Assembly: GCF_032854445.1 (NCBI RefSeq)
Contig: NC_088302.1
Coordinates: forward strand, 32,643,979 to 32,707,978
DNA length: 64,000 nucleotides
Reading direction: 5' to 3'
Source: Liolophura sinensis
Lineage: Eukaryota > Mollusca > Polyplacophora > Chitonida > Chitonidae
Numbering within the stretch: the first letter of the stretch is position 1; every line of letters starts with the position of its first letter. Position numbers and translations under genes: made by a program. The notes below the pieces were generated by a model. The model searched no databases, was not told the origin of the DNA, and saw nothing but the letters and a program-made list of their open reading frames with translations. Positions 48,819 through 60,023 of the stretch are shown here, piece after piece.

Positions 48819-49733
48819 ATGTTTATACCACGATTGTTGTTGCGATGTTCAATGGCGAAAACTTCGCTTTTAGTGCCAGTGTCAAGATATTCTAACGGAA
48901 TACAAGTACCTAAGGTGAAACGAATTTCAGTTTCCAAAGGTTTAGTACTGCGGACAGTAACACAGAATAACTTTGCCGATTCCACAGAAGCCAGCTTGCC
49001 GCCGCTGGTCGTGTTGTTCGAGTGGTTAGGCGCCAAATCGAAGGCCGTGGACAAGTACTGCAAGTTTTACCACGACCGAGGGTTGGATGTTCTCACAGTT
49101 AAAGGGGGACTACTCGAGTTTCTCTGGCCATCAGCAGCGTTCACGAAGGCCAGAGGCCTACTGGATTATCTTCAGTCTACCACTTCAAACAGCAACCCTG
49201 GAAGTAGGCCTTCACAGCGGAAATACCTGATTCATGCCTTCTCTGTCGGTGCTTACAATCATACCGTGTGTCTAATGGTTTCCAAGAAGGAAGCCGCCTA
49301 CTACGGTTGGTACAGACAGAACATATGCGGGAGTGTGTTCGACAGCATAGTCATAGGAACTCTCGACAACATGGTGACCGGCATGGCGCTCTCTTTATCC
49401 AACTCTCCGGCAGTTCAGGTCATGGTTAAACAGATCGGAAACGTTTACTACCGTCTCAATCCGGCAAGAACTCTCCAGTTTTACGACGAGGCTGTGACTT
49501 TTTTCAAAACACAACCAGTACTCGCTCCTTCTCTGTATCTCTTCTCCCATGACGATCCAATGAGCGACGAACGGAGCATTCATGGTCTGATAGAGTTATG
49601 GAAGCAGGAATTCCCTTCTATCCAACTCTCCGTCCAATCCTGGGAACACTCAGTCCACGCTGCGCATATTAGATATCACGAGGCTGAATACAAAGCCGCT
49701 TTGGATAGATTCTGCAAGGATTTAGATATATAA
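48819..49733 (+). CDS. DUF829/TMEM53-family alpha/beta hydrolase, paralog 1
   Basis: A 304-residue protein. The frame is open further upstream, but that part runs through a SINE tail. A strong acceptor (TTTTGTCTTTACAG) at 48769 marks the real exon, and 48819 is its first ATG. Residues 1-40 are Arg/Lys/Ser-rich with almost no acid, like a mitochondrial presequence. PPLVVLFEWLGA (61-72) is the family opening. By family pattern the nucleophile is S142 (HAFSVG), the acid D245 or D246 (SHDDPMSD), and the His H280 or H283 (SVHAAH). Human TMEM53 is a nuclear-envelope relative, but the substrate of this subfamily is not known to me. An AATAAA signal follows at 49811. A same-strand paralog lies 6.8 kb downstream. 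The DUF829 call is firm; catalysis and mitochondrial location are inferred. Confidence 0.88.
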   Translation: MFIPRLLLRCSMAKTSLLVPVSRYSNGIQVPKVKRISVSKGLVLRTVTQNNFADSTEASLPPLVVLFEWLGAKSKAVDKYCKFYHDRGLDVLTVKGGLLEFLWPSAAFTKARGLLDYLQSTTSNSNPGSRPSQRKYLIHAFSVGAYNHTVCLMVSKKEAAYYGWYRQNICGSVFDSIVIGTLDNMVTGMALSLSNSPAVQVMVKQIGNVYYRLNPARTLQFYDEAVTFFKTQPVLAPSLYLFSHDDPMSDERSIHGLIELWKQEFPSIQLSVQSWEHSVHAAHIRYHEAEYKAALDRFCKDLDI

Positions 49734-49810
49734 ACTAACTCAAGTTTGTACCTTTTCGCCTGTTATAAGTATGGCATAAGTATGAACAAAAGTGTATTCG
49801 AACAAATAAG

Positions 49811-49816
49811 AATAAA
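49811..49816 (+). terminator. AATAAA polyadenylation signal
   Basis: Canonical hexamer about 78 bases after the stop codon of the upstream DUF829 gene. Confidence 0.65.
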
Positions 49817-49864
49817 AAGAAGACTGCAACCGATTTATGAATTGTTTGATCTGAATTCCCGGTG

Positions 49865-50028
49865 AATAAATTTATTTATTTATTTATTTATTTGATTGGT
49901 GTTTTACGCCGTACTCAAGAATATTACACTTATACTACGGCGGCCAGCATTATGGTGGGAGGAAACCGGGCAGAGCCCGGGGGAAACCCACGACCATCCA
50001 CAGGTTCCTGGCAGACCTTCCCACGCGG
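49865..50028 (-). repeat. SINE family 1, young-looking copy
   Basis: TTTATTTATTTGATTGGTGT, CTCAAGAATATTACACTTAT, CGGCGGCCAGCATTATGGTG, GCAGAGCCCGGGGGAAACCC and CCTTCCCACGCGGTG. Few differences from the other copies. The flanking word CGGTGAATAAAT occurs at about 49860 and again at 50026, a possible target-site duplication. Confidence 0.92.
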
Positions 50029-50562
50029 TGAATAAATAATCGCAAGGCCAGTTTCCTTATAAACTTTCAAAACAAAACCACACAAAGCATTAAGGAAGCA
50101 TATAATATTAGAAATTAGGACGGAAGCGTTTGCAGAGAAGAAGTCAACAGATTCCACTGATGACGAAAGGACGCAGAAAATGCCTTTGACACGTAAATTT
50201 AAACAGTACCCAAATCGTGTTCCATGCTAGTTAATAAGTTGTTGATAATCCACACCATTATCTCCACTAAGATTGTAACTGTTCAGATGTACATACATCG
50301 TGGCAATTTTATTCAACACGATGAATAGGCAGTCCCTATCCACATGTTAGTGCATGAGGTTACACACAAATGTGGGCCAGAGGGCCGGAGATTCTTGACA
50401 TGCACCACCGTCCATATTTACTCATAACAGTATTAGATATACTGATTATTGTAAAAATTAAGTTACTTATGTGAAGTGCACAACCCTTGTTCAACCTGTT
50501 GAATTCTCTGAACACCAACTGACTTGCCCAGTATATGGCATGCAAGTGTGTATATAGGTCAA
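50029..50562. other. Intergenic stretch
   Basis: No gene recognised between the two DUF829 genes here. Confidence 0.45.
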
Positions 50563-50676
50563 ACGTGGGAAAGTTAATCAACAACTGTCCAAAGGTCGAT
50601 GGTTTACCCTGGACACTACGGTTTCCTCCACCCATGCATATTACTGACAGTCATCGTATAAGTGAAAAAACAACCT
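50563..50676 (+). repeat. Old SINE copy
   Basis: Diverged blocks CGTGGGAAAGTTAATCAACA, GGTCGATGGTTTACCCTGG, CGGTTTCCTCCACCCATGCA and CAGTCATCGTATAAGTGAAA follow the plus-strand SINE order. Confidence 0.6.
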
Positions 50677-51896
50677 GAGCTAAATTTCAGAGGCGACGTC
50701 CAGTTAGTTTTGCTCTAAGGTTATTTGGTGCAAGATTGTTTTAAACGAGGTCGTCTTTTTACTCCGTACCCGTTATAGTTCACGACTGTTATACACGTCT
50801 GATACGACGCCCATATAGACCTCTCACGGACTTAGTTTGCAAACATGAACAGAGTGTTCAGGATCTCTGGTAATCTGTATCAAAGTTGTTTCTAATTCAT
50901 ATTTATTACAGCATGACGCTTTTATGAACAGTTGCAATGTTTGAAAATTATATTTGTATCCGAAAAATATTCACTAAATACTAAATAGATCCAGAATATC
51001 GACTGTCTTCCCTGCATCCATGGAAACTGCTGACTATTTCAGTCTTATGTATTACCAGCTTTCCGTTTACAATTTATGCATTATATCTTACATATTCCGT
51101 TTGGAAATGTTTTACATTTTAAAAAAAAATATGAATGAAGGCCCATTACGCAATGACCTCCGCGCTGCTCGGGATAGCCTTTCCCCAACACTTGATCACT
51201 CCCACTCCAGCTGAGAGACGACATGAACCGTTGGCTTAAACAGAACAGATTTTAGGCCATTTCTGAGGAATGTTTGATCTTACAACGATATGACGGAGAT
51301 CCAGTCTTTAAGTGAATACTCTATCGTTTATGCCTGTAGTTGTGCACACTGTAAATTCTGTTTATATTTGTTTATTTATTGAAATGATATTACCACGAGA
51401 CTGACTGAATCCCCGCCAATTTGGACCAAGCACACTGTTTGAAATGTGCAGAAGTGCGTCTGAATTTTAAGGCGTTTGTATAAACGATTGCTAGAAATAA
51501 CCGGTAGAGGGATAAAATACAAAAATCTTTCTTCTCAGTGTTAGAGTTTATATAAATCTATTTTATGGTATTTACTTGTGTGTGATGTTTACTGTGATAT
51601 GTGTGTATTTATATGTGATTATCTAAAGAGTAATTTTAGGTTATTTTTCGATGAAGTGCAAATCACTTAAAATGATACTCAATTTTATGGAATACAGTTT
51701 AAACCATAATGTCTTGTGGAATTAAATGTATTGATTTAAATTTAAGTGTAAATAGGAATCTCCGTTGTGTTGCCCGTATTTCGCCTATAATCCGCACCAC
51801 GTTGTTTTGGAAATGGATTTTTGGAATTGGTCGTGCCATTATTGACCTGGAACGTCCATTTTGATTGACGTCTGGCATGCGAATGTCTGTTTTGAC

Positions 51897-51973
<77 letters not shown>

Positions 51974-52114
51974 GATTTCATCTTGGAAGGCTCCTGTACG
52001 GTTTATGGGTGTTATGTATACGTATATGTCGGACATAACGTTGTGACAGAATATTAATATGATTGTGTGTACAATACATTCGAGTTGATCCATTTCGTCT
52101 TTCTTCTTTTGGGA
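50677..52114. other. Intergenic stretch with TA microsatellite
   Basis: No gene supported. The TA run is at 51899-51971. Confidence 0.5.
51899..51971. repeat. TA microsatellite
   Basis: Uninterrupted TA run of about 70 bases. A TTTTGACGTCTA word precedes it and TTTTGATTGACGTCTGG lies a little upstream. Confidence 0.95.
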
Positions 52115-52285
52115 TATTTATTTCATATTTTTTCTTTTGCATGTTTATTTCATCTTCTTTTGGATAATTATTTCATCTTTCTTATTTTGGATATTTATTT
52201 CATCTTTCTACTTTTGCATGTTTATTTCATCTTTCTGCTTTTGCATGTTTATTTCATCTTTCTTCTTTTGCATGTTTATTTCAAG
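52115..52285. repeat. Pyrimidine-rich tandem array, about 27-bp unit
   Basis: Five to six units of TTTATTTCATCTTTCTNCTT plus TTGCATG; the last three are nearly identical. As the period is divisible by three, an Phe/Leu-rich frame runs through it, judged an artefact. Confidence 0.9.
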
Positions 52286-52444
52286 TATCCAAGCCGTCCA
52301 GTGATAAAACAAAATCTAAAGTGCAATTCCCACGCAGTTTGAGTCAGGTACCAAGCCAAGGGAGGTGGTTTACTCGGACAATACTGTTATCCCCCACACA
52401 TAAAACGTATGGCCGTTCGTTGGAGTGATACATTCTTAGCTTGA
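52286..52444. other. Spacer with possible SINE relic
   Basis: GGTTTACTCGGACAATACTG and CCCCCACACATAAAA faintly recall a SINE body; not secure. Confidence 0.25.
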
Positions 52445-52785
52445 AAATGAATCAACGCTAAAACGTCTGCCTTGAAGGCGAGAGACCCTGGATCAAACCC
52501 AGGTCGGGTCAAACCGAATATGGTATTTGTTACTGCCTCACTTGGCCCTCAACACTGAGAGGTTAGAGCAAGGAAAGAGCACAGAGAAGCCCGGTGTCAG
52601 TTTTATGTAAACTGGGAGGGATGTCATGTCTGGCGTCTTCGGCATGATGCTTCAGTGGCGCCAGCATTTTGGCGGCATGGACTGCCACAAGAAGCTACAA
52701 GATAATGATTCCTCGTCGTCATATGACTGATAGATTGTTAAGAACAGCTTTAAACCCCGAAGAACACACATACATCCACACTTGT
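52445..52785 (+). repeat. SINE family 2, diverged near-full copy
   Basis: The head retains a B-box-like GGATCAAACCCAGG. The body aligns with the 48.4 kb copy, and the tail has TTCCTCGTCGTCATATGACT, GATTGTTAAGAACAGCTTTA and AACCCCGAAGAACACACA. Its A box is not convincing. Confidence 0.8.
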
Positions 52786-53929
52786 ATACAAATGCAAAAA
52801 TGGCATCGTCATGCGAAGTGTACCGTCTGCACCCTCAGAGGAAGAAAATTATCTCCCTTGTGTAAACTGGGTTACGGCATAGAGGAAAGAACGAGGACGC
52901 CGGTAGTATTGTTAAGAAGGTAATTCGCAATGGATATCTTTAAAGTCGGTCAAGTAATGTTTATTTACAGGTAAAATGCCGTTGTGTATCTAGCTTACAG
53001 TCTCATTATGTGGGTCATTCAATGATATCATTCGTAGCACAATGTCAAACCTCCATGTAGGGCCTACCATGCCCTATGGTTCGTTGGGTCGACGTTGTTG
53101 TTTGTAGGCCTATGTGCTCGTGGTGCTATTGCTGTCCACGAGAGTTTTATTTTGCGTATTGCCCAGTTTCTCTGAACAACAGCCGTTATAAGCGGTGCAT
53201 AATGGAGTTGTACAAGAGTGTATACGGGAGTAATACACCGCTTAGCATTTCTGGTTTCATATAAGTTCAGATCATAACGATGGGACTTGAAGTCTGCGCA
53301 TGCTTTCTGCTATGTACTGCCAAAGGCAATACGAGTAGTGAGGGGTTACATTATTGGCGTCTTTCGTCACACATAAACTAACATTATTCCTTCTCGTTTT
53401 AATTTATACAGAACAGACATGAGCCACCTTAAAGGCTCTGGGAATTTGCATATTAACCAGCTGGGGACGTAGAACAAACGTATTTAAGCTTTTCTTATTG
53501 TCACACATCTAAAAATTTGTATTATACTGTATATATGAAAAGCTGAAAACAATCCTTATAAAAACAAATGTACGCAATACATATAAATCCATTAGTATGT
53601 AAGATTGGCCTAAGAAACAGCATGGAGAATAAGCGTGCAAATCTCTTATTTCTCATATGTATAAATTATCACACCTGCATTGTAAATCCAAGGTACCCCA
53701 TGTGACGCTTTTGGAAAATGTCACTGAGGTAAGAACATTTTATTGACGTGAAAAGTAATTAATTGATTTGACACCAATTTCGCAATGCAGAAACTTCCAA
53801 AATGTTTGTTTAGGGATACAGATGGCTTTAAAAAAAATTCTGCATGCTCTAGCCAATGCCATTAATTGTCATACAAAGCAATAAAGATGGAATTTTTAAG
53901 AATACATGTATATAAAGTATTTTAGAGAC
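52786..53929. other. Intergenic stretch, nothing recognised
   Basis: Frames at 52669-52923 and 53076-53264 carry no domain. Confidence 0.45.
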
Positions 53930-54085
53930 AAAGATTGAGACGGATTGTTTGTGTTGTCCGACATCACGTCCTGCCTCATCAACGTAAACCTAATGACCTT
54001 GGCGTTGTTCACGATTTCTGTACAAAATTTGGTATTGGCAGCGAAAGGTATAGAGTGACGCATGCGCTGTAAGGAGTATGGTCAT
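53930..54085. mobile_element. MITE-like element, copy 2 (right half)
   Basis: Direct match to the interior of the 26.2 kb copy (GACATCACGTCCT, CTTGGCGTTGTTCA, TTTCTGTACAAAATTTG). It ends in a 22-base exact inverse match (54061-54082) to the left terminus of that copy. The left terminus was not found, so the copy is probably truncated. Confidence 0.55.
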
Positions 54086-54853
54086 CGCGTCCGATCTAAA
54101 CTGATAGCTTCGTAATCCTCTGGGGGGGCCAACCAGTGCGCTTTCTTGGATCTAACTGAGCGTCAGTTGGGGCAGCACAAGTGCCATTTTTATCATAAGA
54201 TACGTGTAGTAGCTTGCCAGAAAAGCTATACAGCCATCTGACAGACTGCATGGGCTCAAAATATCATCCGATACATATCTCATCATACTTTATTCGTTGT
54301 GGTAACCATAGCCGCAGTCTCCGGGGCTTGTGGACACAGTTATCAGAGAGCCAATCAAATTGGCGAAATGCCTTTGAGCCGAGTCCTTACATAAAATATT
54401 ACTGGACGACACAGTCATGCGATCCAATTTAAAGCTCGCCTGATTCATCACCAAAGTTTGACAAAATCTTTCAGGTCAATAATCGGAAGACCAATTTCCA
54501 AATTAAAGTTCAACACAAAACACCAATCTCGGAAAGACCTGTAACAAAGTATAGAGAGTAAGAAATCATATGTAGCTTAAGGGTTCATAGGTACCTAAGC
54601 GAGTGAAGATGACAAATTACTTAACAATGTACTATCTTACCGAGCATGTATGAAGAGAACAAGTCAGCAGTTTTCAATTATATTGAAAATTAAGACGCAA
54701 TTAAGTTTAGTTCATATCCAGACCCGTATGATAGTGTATTTTTAATCAAAAAAATGTATATCCTTGATTTGTTAGATAACCGATTCTGTATGGGGTGATC
54801 TGTCACACAGTCAGTAGCCTATAAACCTTGACATATATATTTATATCTATCTA

Positions 54854-54900
<47 letters not shown>

Positions 54901-55812
54901 ATAAACACACCTGATAACCCCAACCGCATAACAGTGTGTGCATAGCACACTTTCGGCGTGGGGTGCTTCCTATATAAAGGACGTTCTCCCTGTAACCTTT
55001 GCTAGTAGACCTAAGTGTAACGTATGTGTCCAGAAATATAGCAGTATAAATAGACTATATCAGACTGGACACCGCATATGAAGACGTCTATTTAGACGTA
55101 CCGGTATGTATATATGTGGACATGTAGTCCATGGGTGAGTGAATTAATTCCCCATGGACACACACTGAGTCAGTGGTAGGCTTAATAAGACGGGGTGTTA
55201 TCTTCAGTAGATATGTTGTATCAACTAGATTATAACTTGTTTTTTAAAAACACATGCTTTCCAAGTTTCTGTTCAGTATGAACTCATCTGTATTGTTAGT
55301 AATCCAATTCTGCTTTAAGCAAATCAACACGGCGATCGATAATCAAAGTTATTTCAACTGAATATACACGTATAGGGCATTTGGAATAAATAGGAATCGT
55401 TATATTACGAGTTATTTGTATATAGAGCTTGTTTTATACATGTTCCTGTTTTATATGCATGTTCCCGTTTTATACCTGGGACTAATATAACTATTATATT
55501 AATCCCAGTTTATATACAGGTTTTGCATACATGCATGTAAAGCGCAATAATGCAAAGTGGATATCCCATCGCTAATGTAAGCAAAGTATTTACCTTCTGA
55601 CCATGACCTTCTGTCTCTTTACGCGCGTTGTAGAACCGATGCTAAGGTAAAGGAAGTTTCGCACGTATGTGTGGCCTACATGCAGGTAAGTAACTTGATA
55701 CTCGTAGCATGTATTATATTGATGATTAAGGTGTTATAATTTTCTATTATTGTATATCTACAGTTTTTCTTAAATATTCTTTGAAAATTATTCTGATATA
55801 TTACGAAGCAAA
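54086..55812. other. Intergenic stretch with TA microsatellite
   Basis: TA run at 54857-54897. An inverted TATAACTATTATA-like zone lies near 55485-55500. No gene is supported. Confidence 0.45.
54857..54897. repeat. TA microsatellite
   Basis: Directly visible TA run. Confidence 0.95.
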
Positions 55813-56061
55813 ATGGTGATAATAAGCTTCATTAAAGACTTGAATGGAAGGATTAAGGACCACCTCAGGGAGTCAGACGGACGGGTAACCAAGCCCAAGT
55901 TGAACAAGTCTGACAGACCACTGACGGCCCGGTCGTATATCCAAGACAATACTCAGTTCAAACTTTTCTCGAACTTGTATCTTGAGTTAACCTGGGTAAC
56001 CGAGGTTCATCCAGCCAGTGAATGGGGAAGTATCTTTAACCACCAGTTCGGTGTGGTATAA
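55813..56061 (+). CDS. Small unrecognised ORF or exon upstream of DUF829 paralog 2
   Basis: An 82-codon frame from ATG, locally GC-richer than its flanks, rich in Lys, Arg, Asp and Ser (for example KPKLNKSDRPLTARS). No domain, signal peptide or membrane span is visible. It ends at TAA about 470 bases before the acceptor of paralog 2 and is in the same orientation. It could be a short gene, a leader exon spliced from an internal donor (several GTAACC words are present), or chance. Low confidence. Confidence 0.2.
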   Translation: MVIISFIKDLNGRIKDHLRESDGRVTKPKLNKSDRPLTARSYIQDNTQFKLFSNLYLELTWVTEVHPASEWGSIFNHQFGVV

Positions 56062-56535
56062 AAGGTGTGGTATTAATCAAATATAGTATACAACACGCAT
56101 ACGAATATACATATTTATACCACATGTTATTGTTACAATTATGGCATTTGTAAATTCTGAATTTACAGAATTGCAGACATGATGTATTCCCGACAGATAT
56201 TTCTAAAGAAAATAAAAAAAAACCTGTAAGGTGTCAGAATCCTAACAGCCGTTCATTTCTCGAACATTTATAACTTTTAACTAACTGTATTTGGAGATGT
56301 TTAGTTTATACTTATTTCTTCACTTTTTCGTCAGCATTAAGAAATGATAAATGTGTACTTTTGAATAGTCTATTTGGAACCATTCCTGGTTCAAATATGA
56401 TCTCGCTTTACTATACGACTGTACTTCTGTCCACTTGTTTTGTCGGCAATTCATAATCGTTCATTTATTCTTTTATTTTATTTTGCAGGCTACAATTTAT
56501 TCATCAAGCTTCTCAGTGAACACGGTCTGATAAAG
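56062..56535. other. AT-rich leader of DUF829 paralog 2
   Basis: Ends in a strong acceptor (TTTATTTTATTTTGCAG at 56488) 47 bases before the chosen ATG, so most of this is probably intron. Confidence 0.5.
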
Positions 56536-57378
56536 ATGTCTTCTCCTGGAAATAGAGTAGAAGAATTCGGGACGCTGTACCGACATGACGAGTCTGATGA
56601 CATCGTCTTTGGCGTCTCTGAATGTAGCAAACCGTTGGTTGTGTTGTTTGCGTGGTTAGGAGCCTCAGAAACCGGCGTTAGGCAGTACGTCACTGTGTAC
56701 ATTCAGAGAAAGGTAGATGTCCTAGTTGTACGTAGCGACGCCCTGGATTTCCTACAACCTCATCGAGGAAAGGAGGTTGCCAGGAAGGTTCTTGAGTACC
56801 TCCTATACACACAAAAGGGCTACTCACGCTTTGTCGTGCACACTTTTTCCATAGGTGCTTTCATCTTCACCCTTTGTTCTCTTCATGTACAGGACAACAC
56901 TAGCAGGTACGGAGTCTTCACACAACGTCTTGAAGGAATCGTCATGGACAGTTGTGTGGTTGGAAGTCTTGAGAACATGGCGACAGGGATTTCGAAAATA
57001 AGCTCAACAAATTTCCTTCTCAGAAACATCACCTTTTACATCGTGATCTTGTATTTAAAACTTGCCTGGTCCACTTCTCAGTTTTACAACCATGCACTGG
57101 AGCACATCTTCAATGCGCCATTTGACAAGCCGTCGCTATTTTTCTACTGTCGCAATGATCCAATGTGTAATACTGAAGAAATGGAAAAACTTATTGATCG
57201 CTGGAAATCGAAACTGCAGTCTCCTGTAGTTGCCGAATGCTGGGATAAGTCTGTCCACGCAGCCCATCTTAAATTCCACAAAGACGATTACTTGAAAACT
57301 TTGGATGAGTTTTGTAAAACGTTACCGGAATTTTTCACTAGTAGTTTGCATGGAAATCATACGTTCAGTAAGCTGTGA
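56536..57378 (+). CDS. DUF829/TMEM53-family alpha/beta hydrolase, paralog 2
   Basis: A 280-residue protein. The frame is open upstream without an ATG. The acceptor at 56488 starts the exon, and 56536 is its first ATG, although the exon's first codons could instead continue an upstream coding exon. KPLVVLFAWLGA (32-43) is the family opening. S105 (HTFSIG), D208 (RNDPM) and H241 or H244 (SVHAAH) occupy the expected catalytic places. Residues 161-178 are very hydrophobic and could be a membrane segment or buried helix. It shares FxWLGA, the Ser motif, DNM/ENMATG, NDPM/DDPM and SVHAAH with paralog 1 but lacks that protein's basic N-terminus. A local duplication followed by divergence is likely. 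Substrate unknown. Confidence 0.88.
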   Translation: MSSPGNRVEEFGTLYRHDESDDIVFGVSECSKPLVVLFAWLGASETGVRQYVTVYIQRKVDVLVVRSDALDFLQPHRGKEVARKVLEYLLYTQKGYSRFVVHTFSIGAFIFTLCSLHVQDNTSRYGVFTQRLEGIVMDSCVVGSLENMATGISKISSTNFLLRNITFYIVILYLKLAWSTSQFYNHALEHIFNAPFDKPSLFFYCRNDPMCNTEEMEKLIDRWKSKLQSPVVAECWDKSVHAAHLKFHKDDYLKTLDEFCKTLPEFFTSSLHGNHTFSKL

Positions 57379-57819
57379 TAATCAAAGAAGCTATTTTTTG
57401 CATTTAATTTATTTATTTGTTCTTGTCTTATACATCTTGTACCATTTCAGTCAGAATATAAAAATTAGAAAACGCATGTTTTCATAGGTTTAAACGCTGG
57501 GCTCGGTTTTACTGAATATTGGCTAACTTTAAATTGTTGAAATTATTCACGCAAGACAAAAACAGGTTACATAATGCACTAATTACATAATTACATAGTT
57601 TTACAGAGCTCGTAACTCTATAAGTACACGTAACTAACATGACCAAGCAATGTCTACTTAGGGGCCCGTCACAAAGACAAGCCAGTCACGTATTTATGGT
57701 GACATACGTGCATATCTTCTGTTTCGTCTATTTCGGAGCACGGACCCTGGGGTCCGTTTCACAAAGGGCAGGCAAGCATCATTACATAATGGTAATGTTA
57801 TGACTACTTCAATGGCTAC
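57379..57819. other. 3' flank of paralog 2 and a dispersed-repeat relic
   Basis: No canonical AATAAA was seen close to the stop. GGGTCCGTTTCACAAAGGGC near 57751-57770 is of a kind often found in dispersed invertebrate repeats, with a related GGGGCCCGTCACAAAG at about 57661. Confidence 0.4.
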
Positions 57820-58130
57820 CATGTAATAGTAGTTACACACACTTAACTCCTACATGCACGTTACTCTTACATGCTTGTAACTGTTACATGCACGTAACTC
57901 TTACATGTTTGTAACTGTTATATGTACGTAACTCTTACATGCGCGTTAGTCTTACATGCTCGTAAATGTAACATGCGCGGAAGTTTTACATGCTTGAAAC
58001 AGTTACTCTTACATGCACGTGACTCCTACCGGCACATTACCCTTACGTGCTTGTAACTGTTACATGCGAGTAAGTCCTTTATGCACGTTACTCTTACATG
58101 CTCGAAACTCTTACCTGCACATAACTTCAA
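57820..58130. repeat. Degenerate tandem array, about 17-bp half-units
   Basis: Repeats of GTAACTCTTACATGC and TTGTAACTGTTACATGC alternate imperfectly for about 300 bases. Confidence 0.85.
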
Positions 58131-58218
58131 GCATGCTTTCAGCAACAGACCCCAGGTATTCAGGATTGCACTTGTTCTATTACTTCACCAAAACAATCCT
58201 TGATTACAGGAAATGGCC

Positions 58219-59271
58219 CTAACCCCAAGCTAAGTGGACAGTTTGTCTAACGTTGTTGAACCGTCCTTGGCACCGCGGTAGTCCCTCCGAAACCCAGTCC
58301 GGGTAGATGACGTAGTCCTTGCCTTTAGTCTTATGTCTGTTTACACAATGAAAGAGAGTGGAACTGGTCACAACGGGTCTGGCCGGAACAGTCTGTGCCC
58401 TTTCTTTGGACACTATATGAGCCTTTAGGGAATACGTTGGCCTCTTAGGCACGACTCTGTGAAAGCAAATAATGGACTTTTGACCTTATATGTTAGAGTA
58501 CAGCCCACAAGTAAGAATAACTATTACGATTATTTTTGAACTTTTTAACTCAACTTATTTTTTTAAACACAAACTAAAAATCCTATAAAGATACGTGGGA
58601 AGGTCTGCCAGCAACCTGCGGATGGTCGTGGGATTTCCCCGGGCTCTGCCCCCTTTCCTCCCACCACAATGCTGACTGCCGTCGTACAAGGGAAATAGTT
58701 TTGAGTGCAGTGTAAAACACCAATCAAATAAATAAATGCTATAAAAGAATTGGCAGGATTTATTTGTTTTTAAAGTAAGAGCGCTAGGGTAGAGTATAAT
58801 TTTCTGAAGAAATCTTGCGTGTAGTATTACCATTCTCACGTCAAGCTATTAACAAGTTTCACAAACGAGACATTCTGAAAAAAAACATAATTCACAATAC
58901 CCTTACTTGGTAACCTCGTTTTGCCATTCTCGAATGTTCCTCCTCTGGTATGTACTCGACGGAGGTCGCTGTCCGTGCAATTTGGGGAGCCGAACAAAGG
59001 TTCTGGTCAAAGCATCATACTCTGTCACCTTGTCATTACTCCTTCCGTGGTGCCTCCCTGAGAGTCGGGCTCTGGCGGAACTGACATCTCGACGCTGTAG
59101 CGTGACCGACGGTCTCCTTTCGACGTCAACTGCGCTGTACGCTCGTCTCTGTCGATAACTCTTACATCCAGGCGTTTCCGACACGCTGGAATGTAGCTCG
59201 AAATACGCCCGCCTTATATTCGCTGTGTCTGTTAAAAAGTACACGTGTGTAGGATTTAAAGTCCACGGCAT
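58219..59271 (-). CDS. Unrecognised two-exon gene (200 codons)
   Basis: Minus-strand coding parts 59271-58907 and 58456-58219 join in frame. The first ends ACCAA before a GTAAGG donor, and the second follows a GCTTTCACAG acceptor, so the joined codon is AAA and the frame runs to TAG. The product has 200 residues, is strongly basic (Arg-rich at 40-75) and ends DYVIYPDWVSEG...VHLAWG. No signal peptide, membrane span or known domain was recognised. MPWTLNP at 59271 is the first ATG after acceptor-like CTCTAG and TTTCAG sites; an earlier in-frame ATG lies at 59319. The intron holds a family 1 SINE. Further 5' exons may exist. Gene structure is moderately supported; function is unknown. Confidence 0.5.
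58591..58739 (+). repeat. SINE family 1, body and tail
   Basis: TACGTGGGAAGGTCTGCCAG, CGGATGGTCGTGGGATTTCC, CGGGCTCTGCCC, CCTCCCACCACAATGCTGAC and ACACCAATCAAATAAATAAA. It lies within the proposed intron of the minus-strand gene, in the opposite orientation. Confidence 0.9.
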
Positions 59272-59319
59272 GGAACTGAAACTAGAGAAGCGATCACACT
59301 GTGATACTTGATTTAACAC

Positions 59320-60023
59320 ACGTATTGGGTGAAATCCGATCTCTTGTCATTTTGTTTCTGGTGGAGAGTGGGGGTGGGGGAGGGGGGCGGCGGTTATTTT
59401 AAAGGTGGAGAAAAGATAAAAATTACATAAAGTTCAGATGAAATAGTGTGGAAAGTTAGTTGCAAATGTGGTCTTCATTTGTTAAATATTTTTCTTTAAA
59501 GAGATTATTTTGCACATTATTGTGCAAAGATGATATATACGAAGAGGTGGTCCCAAATACCCACCATACAAAAATATTAGGCCTATATATTTTCTTCTCT
59601 TACCACTGTTCATGTAAATGCTCGATAGTAATTATACATCTACATATCCATATTCGCTAATCAAAGCAAATGTTATGCACTTAACAAGAGTAGCTCAAAT
59701 TATTGCCTTTCAGTAAACACCAGACTCGTACCCCTGGTATTATTTATAGATTATAGATTATACTAAATTAGTAGCAGAAATTCCATTGGAATTGCTCTGA
59801 TCGATTATTTTGACAAAAACTCTTTAAAAGGGTGAATATCTCAGTCGCTTAAAATTTAGCAGAAAAGTAAACGTTTATAGTTTCTCAGCATTTCAAGGTT
59901 ATTTAAGTTCTTCTAAGTAGACAGGCCCCTTGTCTGCAGAAATTTAATAAATCTCCCCAAAACAGCTATATGTGAGAGAAAAATATAGATACCAATATCG
60001 TAATGTTGAGTTCTTTGTGTACC
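59320..60023. other. Non-coding upstream flank
   Basis: G-rich patch near 59360-59395 and otherwise AT-rich; no supported gene. Confidence 0.4.
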
